Counted from the stretch's first letter, positions 1-15,485 are shown. The stretch: 64,000 nt of DNA from Piromyces finnis (GCA_002104945.1 MCFH01000008.1:922501-986500), one strand, 5' to 3'. Numbers and translations are program-made. The notes: a model not told the origin generated them from the letters alone.

Positions 1-94
1 AAAATATAATACATTGTTTTATATATTAATATTCTTATATTTTGATTTACAATGCAATAATATTAATATAGATTTAATTATTTAAATTCAAAAG

Positions 95-952
95 GCACAA
101 TAACAAAACTTTCTCAACAAGATAAACATATATTAAATGATTATTTAAATCAATGGCAATCACAAATTAATAATATACTTTGTAATAATAATATTTATAT
201 TAAAAATATTATAAATTTTATTTTAGTATTCGATTAACATTAATATATAATAAAATTACTTAATAATATTAGCAAATTTAAGAATATCTTCAAAATCAGA
301 TATGACTAAAGTTCCAAAAAATATAAATTCATGGCTCTCCAATATTAGAGAAATACTAAATTCAGATTATGAATTCCAAAAAGAAGAAAACGAAAAAATC
401 AATCAAAATATGCTCTCGTGGATGACGGGAGTGTTAGCTCAAGTTTCCAAGGATTCTCATTCAGCATTAGATGAAAATGAAAAAGAATTATCGCAATTAT
501 TACAAGAATTATATCTATTCAATTCTTCTCTGAAAGACTGTGACAACTACATAGAAGTTGGGGAAAACAATGATAAGATTAAGAAATTAACTGACATAAT
601 TAAGTAATGATTTATATTGTTTTTATTTAAGTAATATGTAATAATATTAGTATATTGATATAAAAATATTTTATTATTTTATTTTAGGAATATAACAGAA
701 AATTGGGCTAATATAGCGGAAAAATTATTAAAACATGAAAAAGAAGAAAAAGAAAAGTTAAATCAAATTAAAAGAAATGAAAATCTTACTGTAGAAGAAT
801 TAATTAACAAACCTGATGAATCTTTGAATTTAATTAATTCGATTAATGAATGTTCTAAGGTAGAAAACGAATCTCTATCTATTACAAACCCCGAACTCAA
901 TATAGATATGGAAAAAATTAATAGCTTAAAGGGTCAAGCAATGCAAGAATAA
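95..952 (+). CDS. 3' part of an unrecognised coiled-coil protein (partial, starts left of window)
   Basis: Three exons can be joined: about 95-181, 273-603 and 688-952, with GT..AG introns at 182-272 and 604-687 that keep one reading frame (phases 1 and 2). The coding sequence therefore starts upstream of the in-frame Met codon at 302 and probably left of the window. The readable part is about 227 residues, hydrophilic, rich in Glu, Lys, Asn and Leu with heptad-like spacing, and contains two Trp-bearing helices (INSWLSNIREIL and ENWANIAEKLL). No catalytic or zinc motif is visible. It ends convergently with IFT122, 365 bp away. I do not recognise the family. A flagellar or cytoskeletal coiled-coil protein is possible given the neighbours, but nothing in the sequence proves it. 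Confidence 0.6.
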
Positions 953-1317
953 TTTAAATTTTGTTTAATTTATTGACTATTATTTTTCTAATTGTAAAAA
1001 ATAAATTAATAAAGATTAACAGTTTTTTAATTACATTATTAAAAGAAATATATTAATTAAAATTAATATATAGAATTAAATATTGGATTAAATATTGAAA
1101 CAAGATAAATATTTGATCTTTTTACAATGCAAAAAAAAATTTTCTATTTTTTCATTTGTTTTTTTTTAAAATAAAAAAATTTCTATCTTTTTATTAGAAT
1201 ATAAACTAAATTTTTATATAATATTTAATATATATTATATGCCTATATACTTATATTTTATTATTTTATTTTTAATATATATATTTAATTAATAATATAT
1301 ATATAATTCTTCTTTAT
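953..1317. other. Intergenic, convergent 3' ends
   Basis: This is AT-only sequence between two converging genes, with short A and T runs and AATAAA-like words near both stop codons. I see no gene or structured element in it. Confidence 0.6.
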
Positions 1318-4300
1318 TTATGATTTATTAACTTTATTTCTACAAAATGGACAAGCTTGTTTTTGTAATAATGAAAATTCATATTCAGTTGATTCGAAGA
1401 AATGATTACAAAGCGGACAAACCGTTATAGAAATGTCTGTTAATACTGATTTGTAGAACTTTATAGGTATACATTTTTTGTTCCAATTCTTTATATAAAC
1501 ATCATGCTTATTCATTGATTTTAGAGTTTCCCTATCAACTTCAATTGATTTATATTCTTCCCTATTTTCTCTACCTGCACCTGCAAGAAGTTTTAAAAAT
1601 AAATCGTTTTCTTTATCATTGCCAATTTTCATTTGTTGAACATTTTCATTTGAATCTGCTAAATCCCTTATATAAATATCTTTATTTATCAGTTGTATTG
1701 CCTCTTCTTCCGTAATTCCATCCTTTAATGAAAATTCAACGACAGGTAAATTTTCAAATGAATAAAAAGAATGAATAAATGGCTCAAAGCAATTTGAACA
1801 TTCATTCCCATTTTGATTAAGAAGTGGATTGACAAAAGAGCATTGATAGCATACAGATTTTAACTCTTCTTTATCGTTATTTAATTTTCCTCTAGAAAGT
1901 ACAGTTCCTAGATCTATTGACTCTTTCCATTCATCAGGTATTTTTAATTGCTGCATTTTTTCATAAATAGTTTTTGATAATTGACTAGCACCTAATTGTG
2001 ATGATATTTTAGCTAATGCATATAAAACATATAATTTTGAAATACCATGTGGTAAACTATGCTTATTACCATAATTCAAAATATATCTAGACATACTAAA
2101 CAATGCTTCTGGTAAATGTGGAGTAAATGGTTCATCGATATATCTCTGAATAAAATAATAAACATAGTATATTTCTGATAATTTCTGATATTCATAAAAC
2201 TTTTTTAATGATTTTTTATCAGTATTTGATAATTCATCATACGAAAGATGATCTGGTATATTTTCAAGATGTTCTTGAGATAAAATCCAAATATAATATG
2301 AAGCATCATCAAAACGTTTTTCAATAATAGAATTTATGGTCAATTGTTCTAAAACCTTATAAGCTTCTTCTGGTTTTTTGGCTTTTCTGAAATATTCTTG
2401 CGCTTCAATAAATCTATTATTAATAGAAAGCCAATTAGCATATGGTAAATAAATTTGATGAGCAATATCAGGATGAGTCTCTGCAATATTAAAAGCTTCC
2501 TCCCAATTATGTAATTCAATATGTAAATTAAGAAGATGACCTATATCACCCATTTTAGTTAAAGTTTCCATTGCATAATTTGTTTCATTATTTTTTTTAA
2601 AATAATCAACACATAAGCTTAAAGCCTTTTTCTCTGATTTGTCAATTAAATGAACAACTTCAATTAATTTATCAAATGCTTTATTAGATCCTAAAATATT
2701 TATAGCTCTTATATAATCACCAACTTCAATATATGTAGAAGCTGCAGCTAAATCGTCATTAGTACTTTGTTGCATAATTGCCTTTTTTTTTAATATACTT
2801 TCAATATTAATATTTGCATCATGAGCAATCTTGGTTGCCTCGGTCCATTTATTTAATGAAGTATACATATCAATAGCTCTTTGTGGATCACCACCTTTTA
2901 CAAAATATTGAGAAGCCTTCACAATTTAATGAATTTTCAATAAGATAAAGAAATTTAAAAAAATAAAAAGTAAAATATCAAATTAATATTTATTTTTTAG
3001 TTTAATAGAAATTTTATGCTACTAAATATCACTGTAGATATTATAATAATATAATTAATTTTATATTTTTACCTCTGAGTATTTTCCTTCATATGCAATA
3101 ATTTCACCCATTATTATATATTTATTATATTTTCCTTCTTTTAACATTCTTTCAATAACTTGTATTAATTCTAAATGTTTTAAATCTCTTATTCTAATAT
3201 AAGCTTTTTTAGCAATATCTAGATTTAAATTTAATAATGCTTCATATGCAAATTTTTCACAGTCATCATCTGTCACACCTAATGTTACTATACCATAACC
3301 TTTATCAAATTCTTTTTTCCTTATACAACATTCTAATGACTCCGTTTGAGGAATATGAATTGTTGACATGGAATAAACATGCAAACAAAATACTCTTGTT
3401 CCTTTAAACCCAACAACAAATCCTTGCATTTTTTGCTCATAACTTGGAAAATCATCAACTTTTACATATAGTGAACCATTTCCAGAATAACATAACATAT
3501 CTTCATTTTCCATATTCCATGCCACACTACTAGCGTTAGGTTCTTGATATAATAAAGTATTGTTTCTTAAATCATATACGGAACAAATATATTGTTCATC
3601 AATAACAGCTAATTTGTTTCTTGATAAACTAAGATCAAGACAATGAATTGCAGATTCTAATTTCATTATTTCTATAGGGAAAGTATTATTTAAAAATATT
3701 TTTAGAATTTGGCCATTCTTCAAACCAATTAAAAGGCATTCTTGTTTTTTATGACCACCAATTACTTTAATATATCTAATCAAAGATTCTAAATTCCATT
3801 CCTTTTCTTTTTCACCTGAAAAATTGTACATTTGTAATTTTTTTTCTAAACATAATATAATATGTTCAGATGTAACTACTAATAAATTACAATCTAATTT
3901 CTTTATTATTTTTTCTTTAATTCTATAATGCATATCTGTAGCATCATCATGAAAGAGCTCATAAATTATAATTTTCTCTGGTAGTTGAACAGCTAATCTA
4001 TCACGATACACTGCAATCTTCTTAACATAATCTCTACAGCGTATTCTTGCCCTTTGATTTGTAGAAAGATGTTGTATAACAACATCTGTCATATTATCAC
4101 GATAAGCATAACGATCATGATGAAGGCCATGAACTGTACTAAATACAACTTGATACATTGAAATAGTACCATCATTACAACCTACTGCAACATAATTTTG
4201 GTTTGGGCGAACTTTACAACACCATACCCAACTATTTCTTTCACATAATGTTCCAATATTAATACCATCAGTCGTCCATAATGAAACTTTATTATCTGAA

Positions 4301-5168
4301 CCACCAATAACAACATAGTCTCCATTTGTAAAGTAAGAAATTGAGCATGGATCATAATCTAAAACTCTATCACGACCAACTTGCCTACCGTTTATCTGAA
4401 AAAATGATAATTTCCTTGACCAATCTGTAACTGCTAATATTTGTTGATCATTATGTGGGTTTGGATTCCATGATAATGCCCATATTGGTAATGTACTTCT
4501 TTCAATTCTTATTTTTTCCTCCCCTAATTTATTTCTTATAGATATATGACCATTATACATACCTAGTGCTATATATTGACCATCACTTGTCCATGACGAA
4601 CATAAAATTCTTGATGGAACCTATTTTAAATTATTTTTATTTTTTTGTTTATTTTTATTAAGTTTTTATTAAAAATATATAATATTTTAATTTGAATATT
4701 TTTAATATTATAAATTGGGTATATGTATATATATTACTGATATTAATAAATTTTTATTACCTTATGTTTTATAACAGATTTTTGTTCAGCAGACCAGAGT
4801 CCAAAATCTGACAAGGTACAACTAACAACTTGGCCTGAAACTGGATTAAAAGATAAATGTTGAATTGGGTCATTATGATGATATTTTAATATTCCTTCAT
4901 ATTTATTATTCCATATAATAACATCTTTATCTGCACCACCTGAAGCAAATTGCTTTCCATCTTGAGAATAATCCAAGCAATACACAGTATTTTTATGAGC
5001 TTTCAATGTTTGTATTAAGCTACCTTCATTTGATTCATAAACTAATATTTGATTTCCTACAGCTGCTAATATCTCTGATCCATCTGGAGAAAAAGCAATA
5101 TCATAAATAGGTTGTTGATTTCCTTCATGGTCATTAATAGTATCACTCCAAGATAAAAATGCCCTCAT
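1318..5168 (-). CDS. IFT122: IFT122, intraflagellar transport complex A subunit
   Basis: Three exons in transcription order are 5168-4761, 4620-3073 and 2916-1318. Both introns are phase 0, and together the exons encode 1,184 residues (the vertebrate protein is about 1,240). The N-terminus MRAFLSW and the following WD40 repeats (roughly residues 1-330, with [11 protein letters not shown] and [13 protein letters not shown]) match IFT122. A second beta-propeller region follows, then a TPR-like alpha-solenoid from about residue 560. The C-terminus carries two zinc-binding cysteine pairs sets: CYQC..CSNC near residues 1007-1028 and CPLC..CPFC near 1149-1179. IFT122 is a core subunit of IFT-A, which carries retrograde transport and membrane-cargo entry in cilia and flagella. 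Its presence means the organism builds a flagellum, consistent with a zoosporic fungus. The same-strand neighbour upstream is the Fuzzy-like gene. Confidence 0.96.
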
Positions 5169-5885
5169 TAAATCAATACTTTAATTAAATATTTTATGTA
5201 TGTAATTAATTTTTTTCAATAAATCTAGATTTATGTTTTTCTCTTTTTTTATAATTTATATAAAATTTATAGACAACCTGCTTATAATTGTATAATTGAA
5301 TATTAGAGTTTTTGTATATTTATTTTATATATCTCTTAAAAATTTAAATAATAATTTTTTTTTATTTATTTAATTATTATTGTTTATGGACAAAAATATT
5401 AATAAGTTTATTGTACAAAAATGTACATTTTCTTTTTTTTTTTTTTTTTTTTTTTTTTGAAAAGTATTATAGTTTAAATAAAATAATTTCTAATATAAAG
5501 TAGTAAATTTTTCAAAGATTTTAAAAAATGGCACATAAATTATGCATATCGGAGTTTAAAAATAATATGAATATTTTCTTTGATATAATGAAATATTTAA
5601 TAAATTTTGGTTACAAAATGTAAAAAGAATTATTTTAAAGGTATTACAAAAACTTAAATTCAAAATGTAACCCACAAAATATAAAAAATAATAATAATAA
5701 TAATAATAACTAATATACATATAAATTCAAATTTATATAATAATTATGAATTAATTATTTTTTATTTATAAAAAGTTAAATTATATTTTAATTTATTTAT
5801 ATATAGTAATTATAACATTGGTATATTTTAATATGTTTATACCAAAGAATTTTAGTAAAACATATTAATGATTTTATATTTTAAT
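5169..5885. other. Intergenic, upstream of IFT122
   Basis: About 720 bp lie between the IFT122 start and the end of the next same-strand gene. They hold a T run of about 24 nt near 5436-5458 (poly-A on the IFT122 sense strand) and a short ATA repeat near 5690-5708. I see no other coding signal. Confidence 0.5.
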
Positions 5886-8144
5886 TTATTTATAAAACTT
5901 TATGTTTCTTAGAATTTCGTTTGTAGCGGTATCAATATTTTCAGGTTTAATATATTCACTTGAAAAACTAAGTATTAATAGTTATATTTTTAATAAATTG
6001 AGAATAATTTAAATTACAGATATTAAAAAAATAAAATTATAATAATGTTTTATATAATAAAAGGATACAGTATGAAAATTCTATGCATATTTTCTGTCCT
6101 AATAAATATATATATTATATTTATCATATTTGTGTTAAAATTATATATATATTTAATTATATATGTTGATATTAATTATATAGTTATTGTATTTACTTTG
6201 CATAAAACCTATATTGATCTTTAGTGATTGATATTTCATTAACACCTGGAATTTTTATAAGTGAACTATATTATATATTATATATATTATATAATTTAAT
6301 TTTGTAATAAATTAAAATAACTTTGATGTAAAATATGATTTTTATACCATGTTTGATGATAAAAGTTCCAAAATATATTTATAATTTCTCTTTGTTGAAT
6401 TTCTGGACCAGGGCGAAGTTTTGGGAATATTGTATTTCCTGTTTTAATATTTATATATAATAAGGCGAAGACTTCTCTCTTGGCAAATAATCTTAATAAT
6501 ACGGGTGGTTCCTATTATTTATGTTTATTTAAAATTTGTTGATTTGTTTTTTAATCAATTATATTTATAATATATAATATATATAAATACATTTATTATT
6601 AATTTATATATAATTTATAAATATCATTATTATTATTTTTTTTTTTGTGTGTGTATTTATAGTATTAAAAATCCAAATATTTGAAAATGTAAAAACCTCA
6701 ATTGGGATGTCAAGTCTAGATTGAATTAAAGATATTCTAAATTCTTCAACACTTTGCTTAAAAATGCTGAATGGTTTATCTATAAATGATTTAAAAACAA
6801 ATATATAACTTTGCATTTTAACAAAATAGAGATTACACCAATTTTCTTGTAAATAAACTGGAATATATAAAAATTTTTGGGTGCTAATAGGTCTTGCTTT
6901 ATAATATTGTAAAATCTATTAATAACAATATATAGAAAAACATTTGTTAATAATATGATTATTTATAATATAATATAATATTATAAATAATTATAATTAT
7001 AAAATGACCATTCTTGATTCATGTAATGAAAATCTACTATGAAGTATAGATTCCCCTAATATAATAAGTGAAGAATTACTACAAATTCCATCTTGATTTT
7101 CAAATACTGACAATAATTTATCTAATCTTTCTTGAACATTTTCCTCTATTGAAATCTAGCAATTATATTTATACAGTGATGAAATAAAATAATTATATTC
7201 CTTTATTAATTTTTATTCAATATTAATACTAGATCAATTATAATAAATGAAGTTACTATATTAATTTACTTTTTTTATTCCTTTAACAATAATCGTTGGG
7301 CTTAATTCTAGCATTTGATTACACAAAATGTCCTATTTTCATGAATAAATATATATATTTCGCTAATTATTAAATATTGGTGATTATATTTTAGAATATT
7401 AATATGTTAACTTCTATACTAATTTTACCTGTATTCCATTAAAATCAGTAAAGCTATTATTCCATTCTGATGATTTTCCAAAAATAAACTTTTTTATTAT
7501 ATATATATAATAATAGATACAACTTTATTAAAATATTTATTATATATTTTAATAAATGTTTTATTATCGAAATTTATAAAAACCTCGCACAATTCTTCGA
7601 TATCTTTTATAATAGTTTTTAAAACATAACTTCCAATATTTAATGAACTATGAAGAACAAAAAGATACTGTTTTTTATCATTTATATAAAAAAATATATT
7701 GATACTTTTACTCTTTTATACTCTATTCTCTTACTGTAAAAACATTAATTATAATTGCCTTTTATAATAAATATTATTTTATATTACATTTCCAACTTCT
7801 CTAAATAATATTTTACTATCTGATGTTATAACTTCTTTAATATTTTCTTCAAACAACGATTGACAAAAATTTGATGTTGATGATGAAAATCCAAGAAAAA
7901 GACTTATATTGAATAGTCAAATTATAATTATTAATATTGCTATTTTAATATTACTAATCAAATAATCGAATATATATTTGCATACTTTTCATCTAATTTC
8001 TTTCCAGATACTAAAATATATATAATAATAAAATAATATTAAAATAAATAATTATTTTCTATTTTAATTTTTAAAAAATAAATAATTACTATTTTTTGAA
8101 AGTAAAACTTTTCCAGCTTTGTTAATAATATAAAAATTTTCCAT
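5886..8144 (-). CDS. FUZ: Fuzzy-like (FUZ/CPLANE) longin-domain protein
   Basis: About 12 short exons can be chained with consistent phases. The first are 8144-8090, 8010-7986, 7902-7788 and 7712-7584, then about 7489-7431, 7310, 7150, 6910, 6515, 6260 and 6110, ending near 5930-5886. The product is about 390 residues; vertebrate FUZ is about 418. Resemblances to FUZ run in order along the whole length: an opening strand MENFYIINKAGKVLLS, then GFSSSTSNFCQSL, YLFVLHSSLNIGS, ENVQERLDKLLSVF, FLYIPVYLQENW, the LLRLFAKREVFALLY strand and a FWNFYHQT helix. FUZ is a triple-longin protein that pairs with Inturned in the CPLANE complex at the basal body and supports IFT-A recruitment. MON1 or HPS-type longin proteins are the main alternatives, because they share the fold. 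Exon boundaries in the 3' third are less certain. Confidence 0.65.
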
Positions 8145-8336
8145 ATTTTTTTTTTTAGAAATAATTTGGAATTTAGTATTTTTTTATTTTTACTTTTATT
8201 ACTTATATGAATTATATATATTTAAATAATCATTAAAAACTCAAAGAATTAATTATTAAAATAATTATTTTTATTAAATATACTATATTAAAATAAAATA
8301 TAAATACACAAAAGAAATTCTGAGTTTAAATATGTT

Positions 8337-8371
<35 letters not shown>

Positions 8372-8685
8372 AAATTTTGTGAAACAAGTATAATTACTTA
8401 AAGTTTATATATTGTTTATTTAATAATAATATACAAGCTATTTTAATAAAAATTTTTTATTTTTATCTACATACACTTCACATAATTAATAATAATTATA
8501 TGAACAATTTTTTAAATATTTTTATATATATTTAATTTTATTAGTGTTGAAAAAATTAAAGAATAATATATATGAATAAATAATTTAGTAAAGTATTATA
8601 ACTCTTTAATAAACGTTTAAATGTTTAGATATAAACATAGAATAAATTATGTATATTACTTTTTTTATCTTATATTAATTTATTT
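8145..8685. other. Intergenic
   Basis: About 540 bp of AT-rich sequence contain an A run near 8344-8367. I see nothing gene-like in it. Confidence 0.5.
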
Positions 8686-10054
<1,369 letters not shown>

Positions 10055-10287
10055 TTGTTGTTTATCTTCTTTTTTACAAATATATAAAAATAGAGGTTTG
10101 CTTCAATTTTTTTTTTTTAAATCTATAATAAATTAAAAAATTATTAATATTTTTTTTTTAAACTTTTAATAAATGTATTATACATTTTTTATATATAATT
10201 AAAATAAAATACATATAAAAAATTCAAAATATTAAATTAATATTAATTGGATTTTTATATATAAAAAATAAATAATATATATATATA

Positions 10288-10496
<209 letters not shown>

Positions 10497-10794
10497 TTTT
10501 CATATATGTAAAAAATAATAATATTGAAAAAAAATAATGCTAGCTATATAGATATAGAAATTACATTATTCCACTATTAATATTATTATAATAAACATTA
10601 TCAGTATTATCATTGTTATTATAGTAATAATAAAATAATAGAATGCTTATTAAATAATAAATAATATAATAATATATATCTTTAAAATAAATATTTATAT
10701 TTATTTTAATCACATATATATTATTGCTTATGTATGTATAAATTACATAAATATATGTTAGTATTTATTTTATATTTAAAGAATTTTGTATTTG

Positions 10795-10813
10795 CACATG
10801 TTATAATAATTGG
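10795..10813 (+). promoter_or_regulatory. CACATG + ATTGG module (degenerate E-box/CCAAT pair)
   Basis: CACATG at 10795-10800 is followed by ATTGG (an inverted CCAAT box) at 10809-10813. The spacing is identical to the module at 10932, and the flanks share GCAC..TG and a downstream TTGTAG word. The function is inferred from the motifs only. Confidence 0.35.
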
Positions 10814-10931
10814 TTTTTAACAAATTGTAGAAAGCTTATCATATATTTATAAGGAGACACGTTTATTTTATTTAAAAATACATAAATATATGTAGATATA
10901 TATTATAGATTTCAAAATATTATTTTATCTG

Positions 10932-10950
10932 CACGTGTAATAATTATTGG
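10932..10950 (+). promoter_or_regulatory. CACGTG + ATTGG module (E-box/CCAAT pair)
   Basis: A palindromic CACGTG E-box at 10932-10937 is followed by ATTGG at 10946-10950, about 490 bp upstream of the bHLH start codon. The bHLH protein encoded downstream has the H-E-R residues of CACGTG-binding bHLH proteins, so autoregulation is possible but unproven. Confidence 0.4.
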
Positions 10951-11438
10951 TCAATATTTTGTAGCTAAAACCAATATTAATAACCATAAATACAGAAACT
11001 ATAGTTTGGAACATTTAAAATAATGCTATGTATAAATTAAATAAAGTTTAGTAATATAATATATTACTTTTTAATATATTGAAATATATTATTTTATCAA
11101 TATGAAGTTTTTAAATGAAAATTTAAATTTCTTCATTTATTAAATTATATAACTTTAAAAATTAGATACATTAGAATTCAAAGAATTGTATAATATTATA
11201 TTAATATTATTTTTTTAATAATTTATAAAATTTTATATAAAAAGAATTTTATTTTTAAATATTCTTTTTAAAATTATCAATAATTAAATGTAGAATATAA
11301 TTATATAATAACATATACCTTTTTTTTTTTTTTTATTAAGACGATTATTTAAAACCAATATTATATAATGAATATAAATTAATTCTTTTTTTTTACTAAA
11401 GAAATAAAAATCTAACATTTTATTTAAACCTTTAAAAA

Positions 11439-14400
11439 ATGAATTCCAAAAATATTACAAACTTACATAATTTACATTCATTTATTAATACTCATAAACA
11501 ATCTTTTTTATCTTCAATTACTGATTCTAATTCAATAAATAAGACGAATACAACAAACATTTTATTAAATTCAAATAAAGAAATTTTCACTTCACCAATT
11601 ATTTCTTTTCCCAATGTAAACCGAAATAATGCTATATCAACACCAACCCATTCTTTAATTAATGAAGCAAATTCAAACATTACTATACCACCTTCTGATA
11701 TAGATAACATTCAATCTGTATTTAGACTACCAGAACCTTATGTTTCAAAAGATATATTAACTAATTCCGATTTTCAAGAATCAAATACAAATAATGTTAG
11801 AAAAAAATATATCTTGGATTCAAATGTAACAAAAATTCCTTCTACATTAGTAAGCCAACTTAAAACAAATATAAAAAAAGATAATATTATATTTGATAAT
11901 TTATCTATTAATGAAAACAATGAAATAATAAAAAAAGATGAAGTAAATGTTTTTACATAAATTATATTATTAAAAATTAATTATATACATATAATATGAG
12001 AACAACATTAATCTATAAATATTAACTTCTGTCATACTTATTAAATTATATATAGTTAAAAATTAAATTAATAATAAATATTATTTAATAAATATAACTT
12101 ATTAATAATATATATTAATTATAATTTTCTTAAATACATTATATTTAAAATTCAGTCTTTTTTAATACAATCATTAATCTCCCCATCCATATCCCCAAAT
12201 ATTATATACCAAAACATTAATTCAAAAAATAATGAAAAGTTCAATCCTTTAACTTCTCCTGTTATTGTTCCAGAATATAATAAAAATGAATCATATTCAA
12301 TATCAAAAGTATCCCAAAAAGTATCTAATTTACACACTTTACCAAGTTCATCGATTAACTCTTCACCAACATTTATTTCCTCAATATCTAAAAACCACAA
12401 TTTGCCTGGCTCTATAATGCCAATAACAACTATATCATCCCACACTAGTTACGTTAATGAAAATAAAAATAGTCATAATATTCTTGACAAAGTAAATACT
12501 TTATCTCATTCTAAACCAAATAAAAGTAATAATATTTCATTAGCTTCGCCATTTATACTTTCAAATAATAACAATAGTAGTAATAGTAATAAAGAACATG
12601 CCAATAATTCCTTTAGTCCTTTAGTTGGACCTATGCTTACTGATTCCATTTGTTTTGAATCATCGCCCACCACTAAATCAATTTCTCAATCTATACTTCC
12701 AATCACACCGTCTGTTTTAATGCATTTAGATAATCATCGAACATCATCATTAATACATAATCCTAATATTAATAGCACGAATAATTCTAAAACAATAAAA
12801 CAAGCACAACCTACTAATGTTGATCTTATTGATATTAATATTAATAATATGAAAAGGATGCTTAATGAAAGTTCATTCAATTTTGCATTATCTGAAATGA
12901 ATGTTAATTCCAATATCAATTCAATAAATAATATTAATTCATCATTAAACAGTAGTAATTTAAAATCAAATAAGAAAAATGATGCCGTTACAACTCCTAT
13001 ATTTATGAATTATATTATAGAAAATAATAATGCTTCAAAAATGAATGTTCAATCACATCATAATATTGAAGATAAAGCTATTGATAGTCAAAATAAAATA
13101 ATAGAAAACAATTCACTGTTGACGCCCTTAATCTTAGATGGCAGTGAGATTGATTTTGACAAACAAGTTTATTCATCACTAAATAATAATACACTATTAT
13201 TAGGTAGCAATCAAAGTAATGATATCTCAATTACAGCCACAGATGCAACTAGAGAGTCAAATAAAATAAATAATCTAAACACTCCAATTTCAGTTTCAAC
13301 AATTTTCAATAATTATAATTCTAGACATGGACCTGAAACCGAAGTAATAAAACCAATAAAGACTTCTGATAAAAATCAGATCACAGAAGCAATTGATAAA
13401 TTAATATCATCCAATAAAAAATTTCATGAAAATAGTAATATTAATCAAAAGATTAGCACATCTAATGATAAATTGTTAAATGTCCCAAATATTATCATTG
13501 AAAATGCAAATGATATTTCCAATTATTTAAAAGTAAATACAATAAGTTTAAATTCATCTCAATCACCAATATCATCCTCGATCATATCACCTAAAGGACC
13601 TACAAATAGAAAATTACCTTCAGAAATTATTGAAAATGTATCTCATCAAATTTCACCAAGTATTTTTCCGAGTGATCCTCTCTCATCTGATAGTATAAAT
13701 AGCAATAGCAATAAAAAAGAAAAATTAAATAAAAAAGATAGTATAGGGCAAGATAATAATAGTAGTAGTAAAAAACTTATAGAAAACACAATATCTATCA
13801 CCACAGGTAATTCTAACACAAAATCATTACCTAATATCGATAAAATGACTACAGAGATTAAAGATTTTATTTCTCCTTCCACTAATAATTTGACAATTAA
13901 TTTATCTTCTTTACTACAATCAGACTCAATGGAAGTAGAAGCTTCATTTGAAAGTTTACCACCTCCTACTATAGCCTCTAATATTAATGTCAATCAAGAT
14001 AATGATAACATTCCAAATTTTTCTATTATAGCAACTCCAAAATCTGAAAATAATTTATTCGGACCATCAAATCCACCATCTATAATTCCTTCTACTACTT
14101 CATCTACTGTTATAACTTCAGTAAATAAGGGCCCTAATAAATTGAAACCTGTCAAAGCATCAAAAATAAATAAAACGATTTCAAATTCACGTATAACTCC
14201 TCTTCTTCCTAATAAAATCACTTCTATGGATGATGCATTAAAGTTAGCATCAAAAAGTAACTATCAGAATGTTTTAAGAGGTGAAACAACATCGCTAGGC
14301 TTAAATCCTAATTTGATTTCTGGTATTGAAGTACGTAAAATGAATCATAAAAATGCTGAACAAAAAAGAAGAGATTCATTGAAACAAGGTTTTGAAAATT

Positions 14401-14921
14401 TAAAAGTTGTTATACCGTCAATATTCGATAAAAATCCTAGTAAAATTATGATTATTACACGTTCCTACGAATACATCTGTATGCTTCAAGAAGAAATGAG
14501 AGTCATGAAATTGAAAGAAAAATTATATCTTGAAAAGTTAAAATCAGAAGGTGTTAATTTAGATGACTTTATGAAAGAACTTGAAAAAGAAATTTCTAGA
14601 GAGATGAAAGAAGAAAAAAAGTCTTTACCAAAAACCAAAAATATCATTAATTCTAATGTTAAAAATTTAAATAATACAAGTAAAAACACTAATTTTAGTA
14701 ATTCTAATTCAAATAGTCAGCCCACAGAAGATAATAAAAATAATAAAATTGAAGCTGCTACTAAAGTCACATCAAGCAAAAGAAAATTAACTCTGAAAAC
14801 CAAATATAATAAAAATTCTACTTCAATAGAACCAGAATCAAAGAAATCCAAAATTATAGATACTAACAAAACAAAAACAAAAACTAATAATATAGATATA
14901 ATGCCAGTAACTTATGCTTAA
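11439..14921 (+). CDS. Class-B bHLH transcription factor, Ser/Asn-rich
   Basis: Exons 11439-11942 and 12156-14921 join in phase 0 and give 1,089 residues. The first 890 residues are low-complexity, rich in Ser, Asn, Ile, Pro and Thr, with repeated SP/TP sites and no folded domain that I recognise. A basic helix-loop-helix lies at about residues 890-950: the basic region HKNAEQKRRDSLK has His, Glu and Arg at the four-residue spacing that contacts CACGTG E-boxes. It is followed by helix 1, a loop with IPSIFDKNPSKI, and helix 2, which runs into a leucine-zipper-like LQEEMRVMKLKEKLYLEKL. The tail is Lys/Asn-rich with a basic stretch SSKRKLTLKTK. The protein should be nuclear and dimeric. Family members include USF/Myc-like and fungal Cbf1/Ino-type regulators; I cannot say which is the orthologue. 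Confidence 0.9.
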
Positions 14922-15485
14922 AATTTTAAACATAAAATGCATTAACATATAATTAATTTAAATATTTAATATACATATATATATATATATAATTTATTTT
15001 TGTTTTACTTTTCATTTATTATTATTTATCAATAATATAAATAACAATAATTTAAAATGATTTAAACTAAATTGTTAACTATATATATTATTTTTCTTTT
15101 TCAAATATGAAAAAGAAAAATATTAAATCTACAACTCCAATAAAATGAATATTCTAAATTTATCAGTATTTATTAATTACTTTATGATATTTTCTAATAA
15201 ACCATTTTTATTTTTATTTTTAAAAAAAATCATAAAAATCTAACCAATAGCATATAAAAAAATTACAATAAATAATGAAATATAATACAAAATCATAAAT
15301 GATATTTATTTAATTTATAGTTTTTATTATTATTATTACTTTGTGTTTTTTCTGTTTTATATTAAAACAATTAAATATCCTATAATGCGATAATTAAAGC
15401 TTTGACTATTAAATAAAAATATATGCTTGAAAAGTATAAATATTTATATATATACTTCAGAATTATTATTTAACATTTATAAAAT

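Noticed and set aside
5886-8144. MON1/CCZ1 or an adaptor mu-like protein as identity of the longin gene
   Set aside because: The order of motifs and the total length fit FUZ better, though the families share a fold; kept as an alternative.
13646-14221. Minus-strand open frames inside the bHLH gene
   Set aside because: They are shadows of the long plus-strand exon with its biased Ser/Asn/Ile codons.
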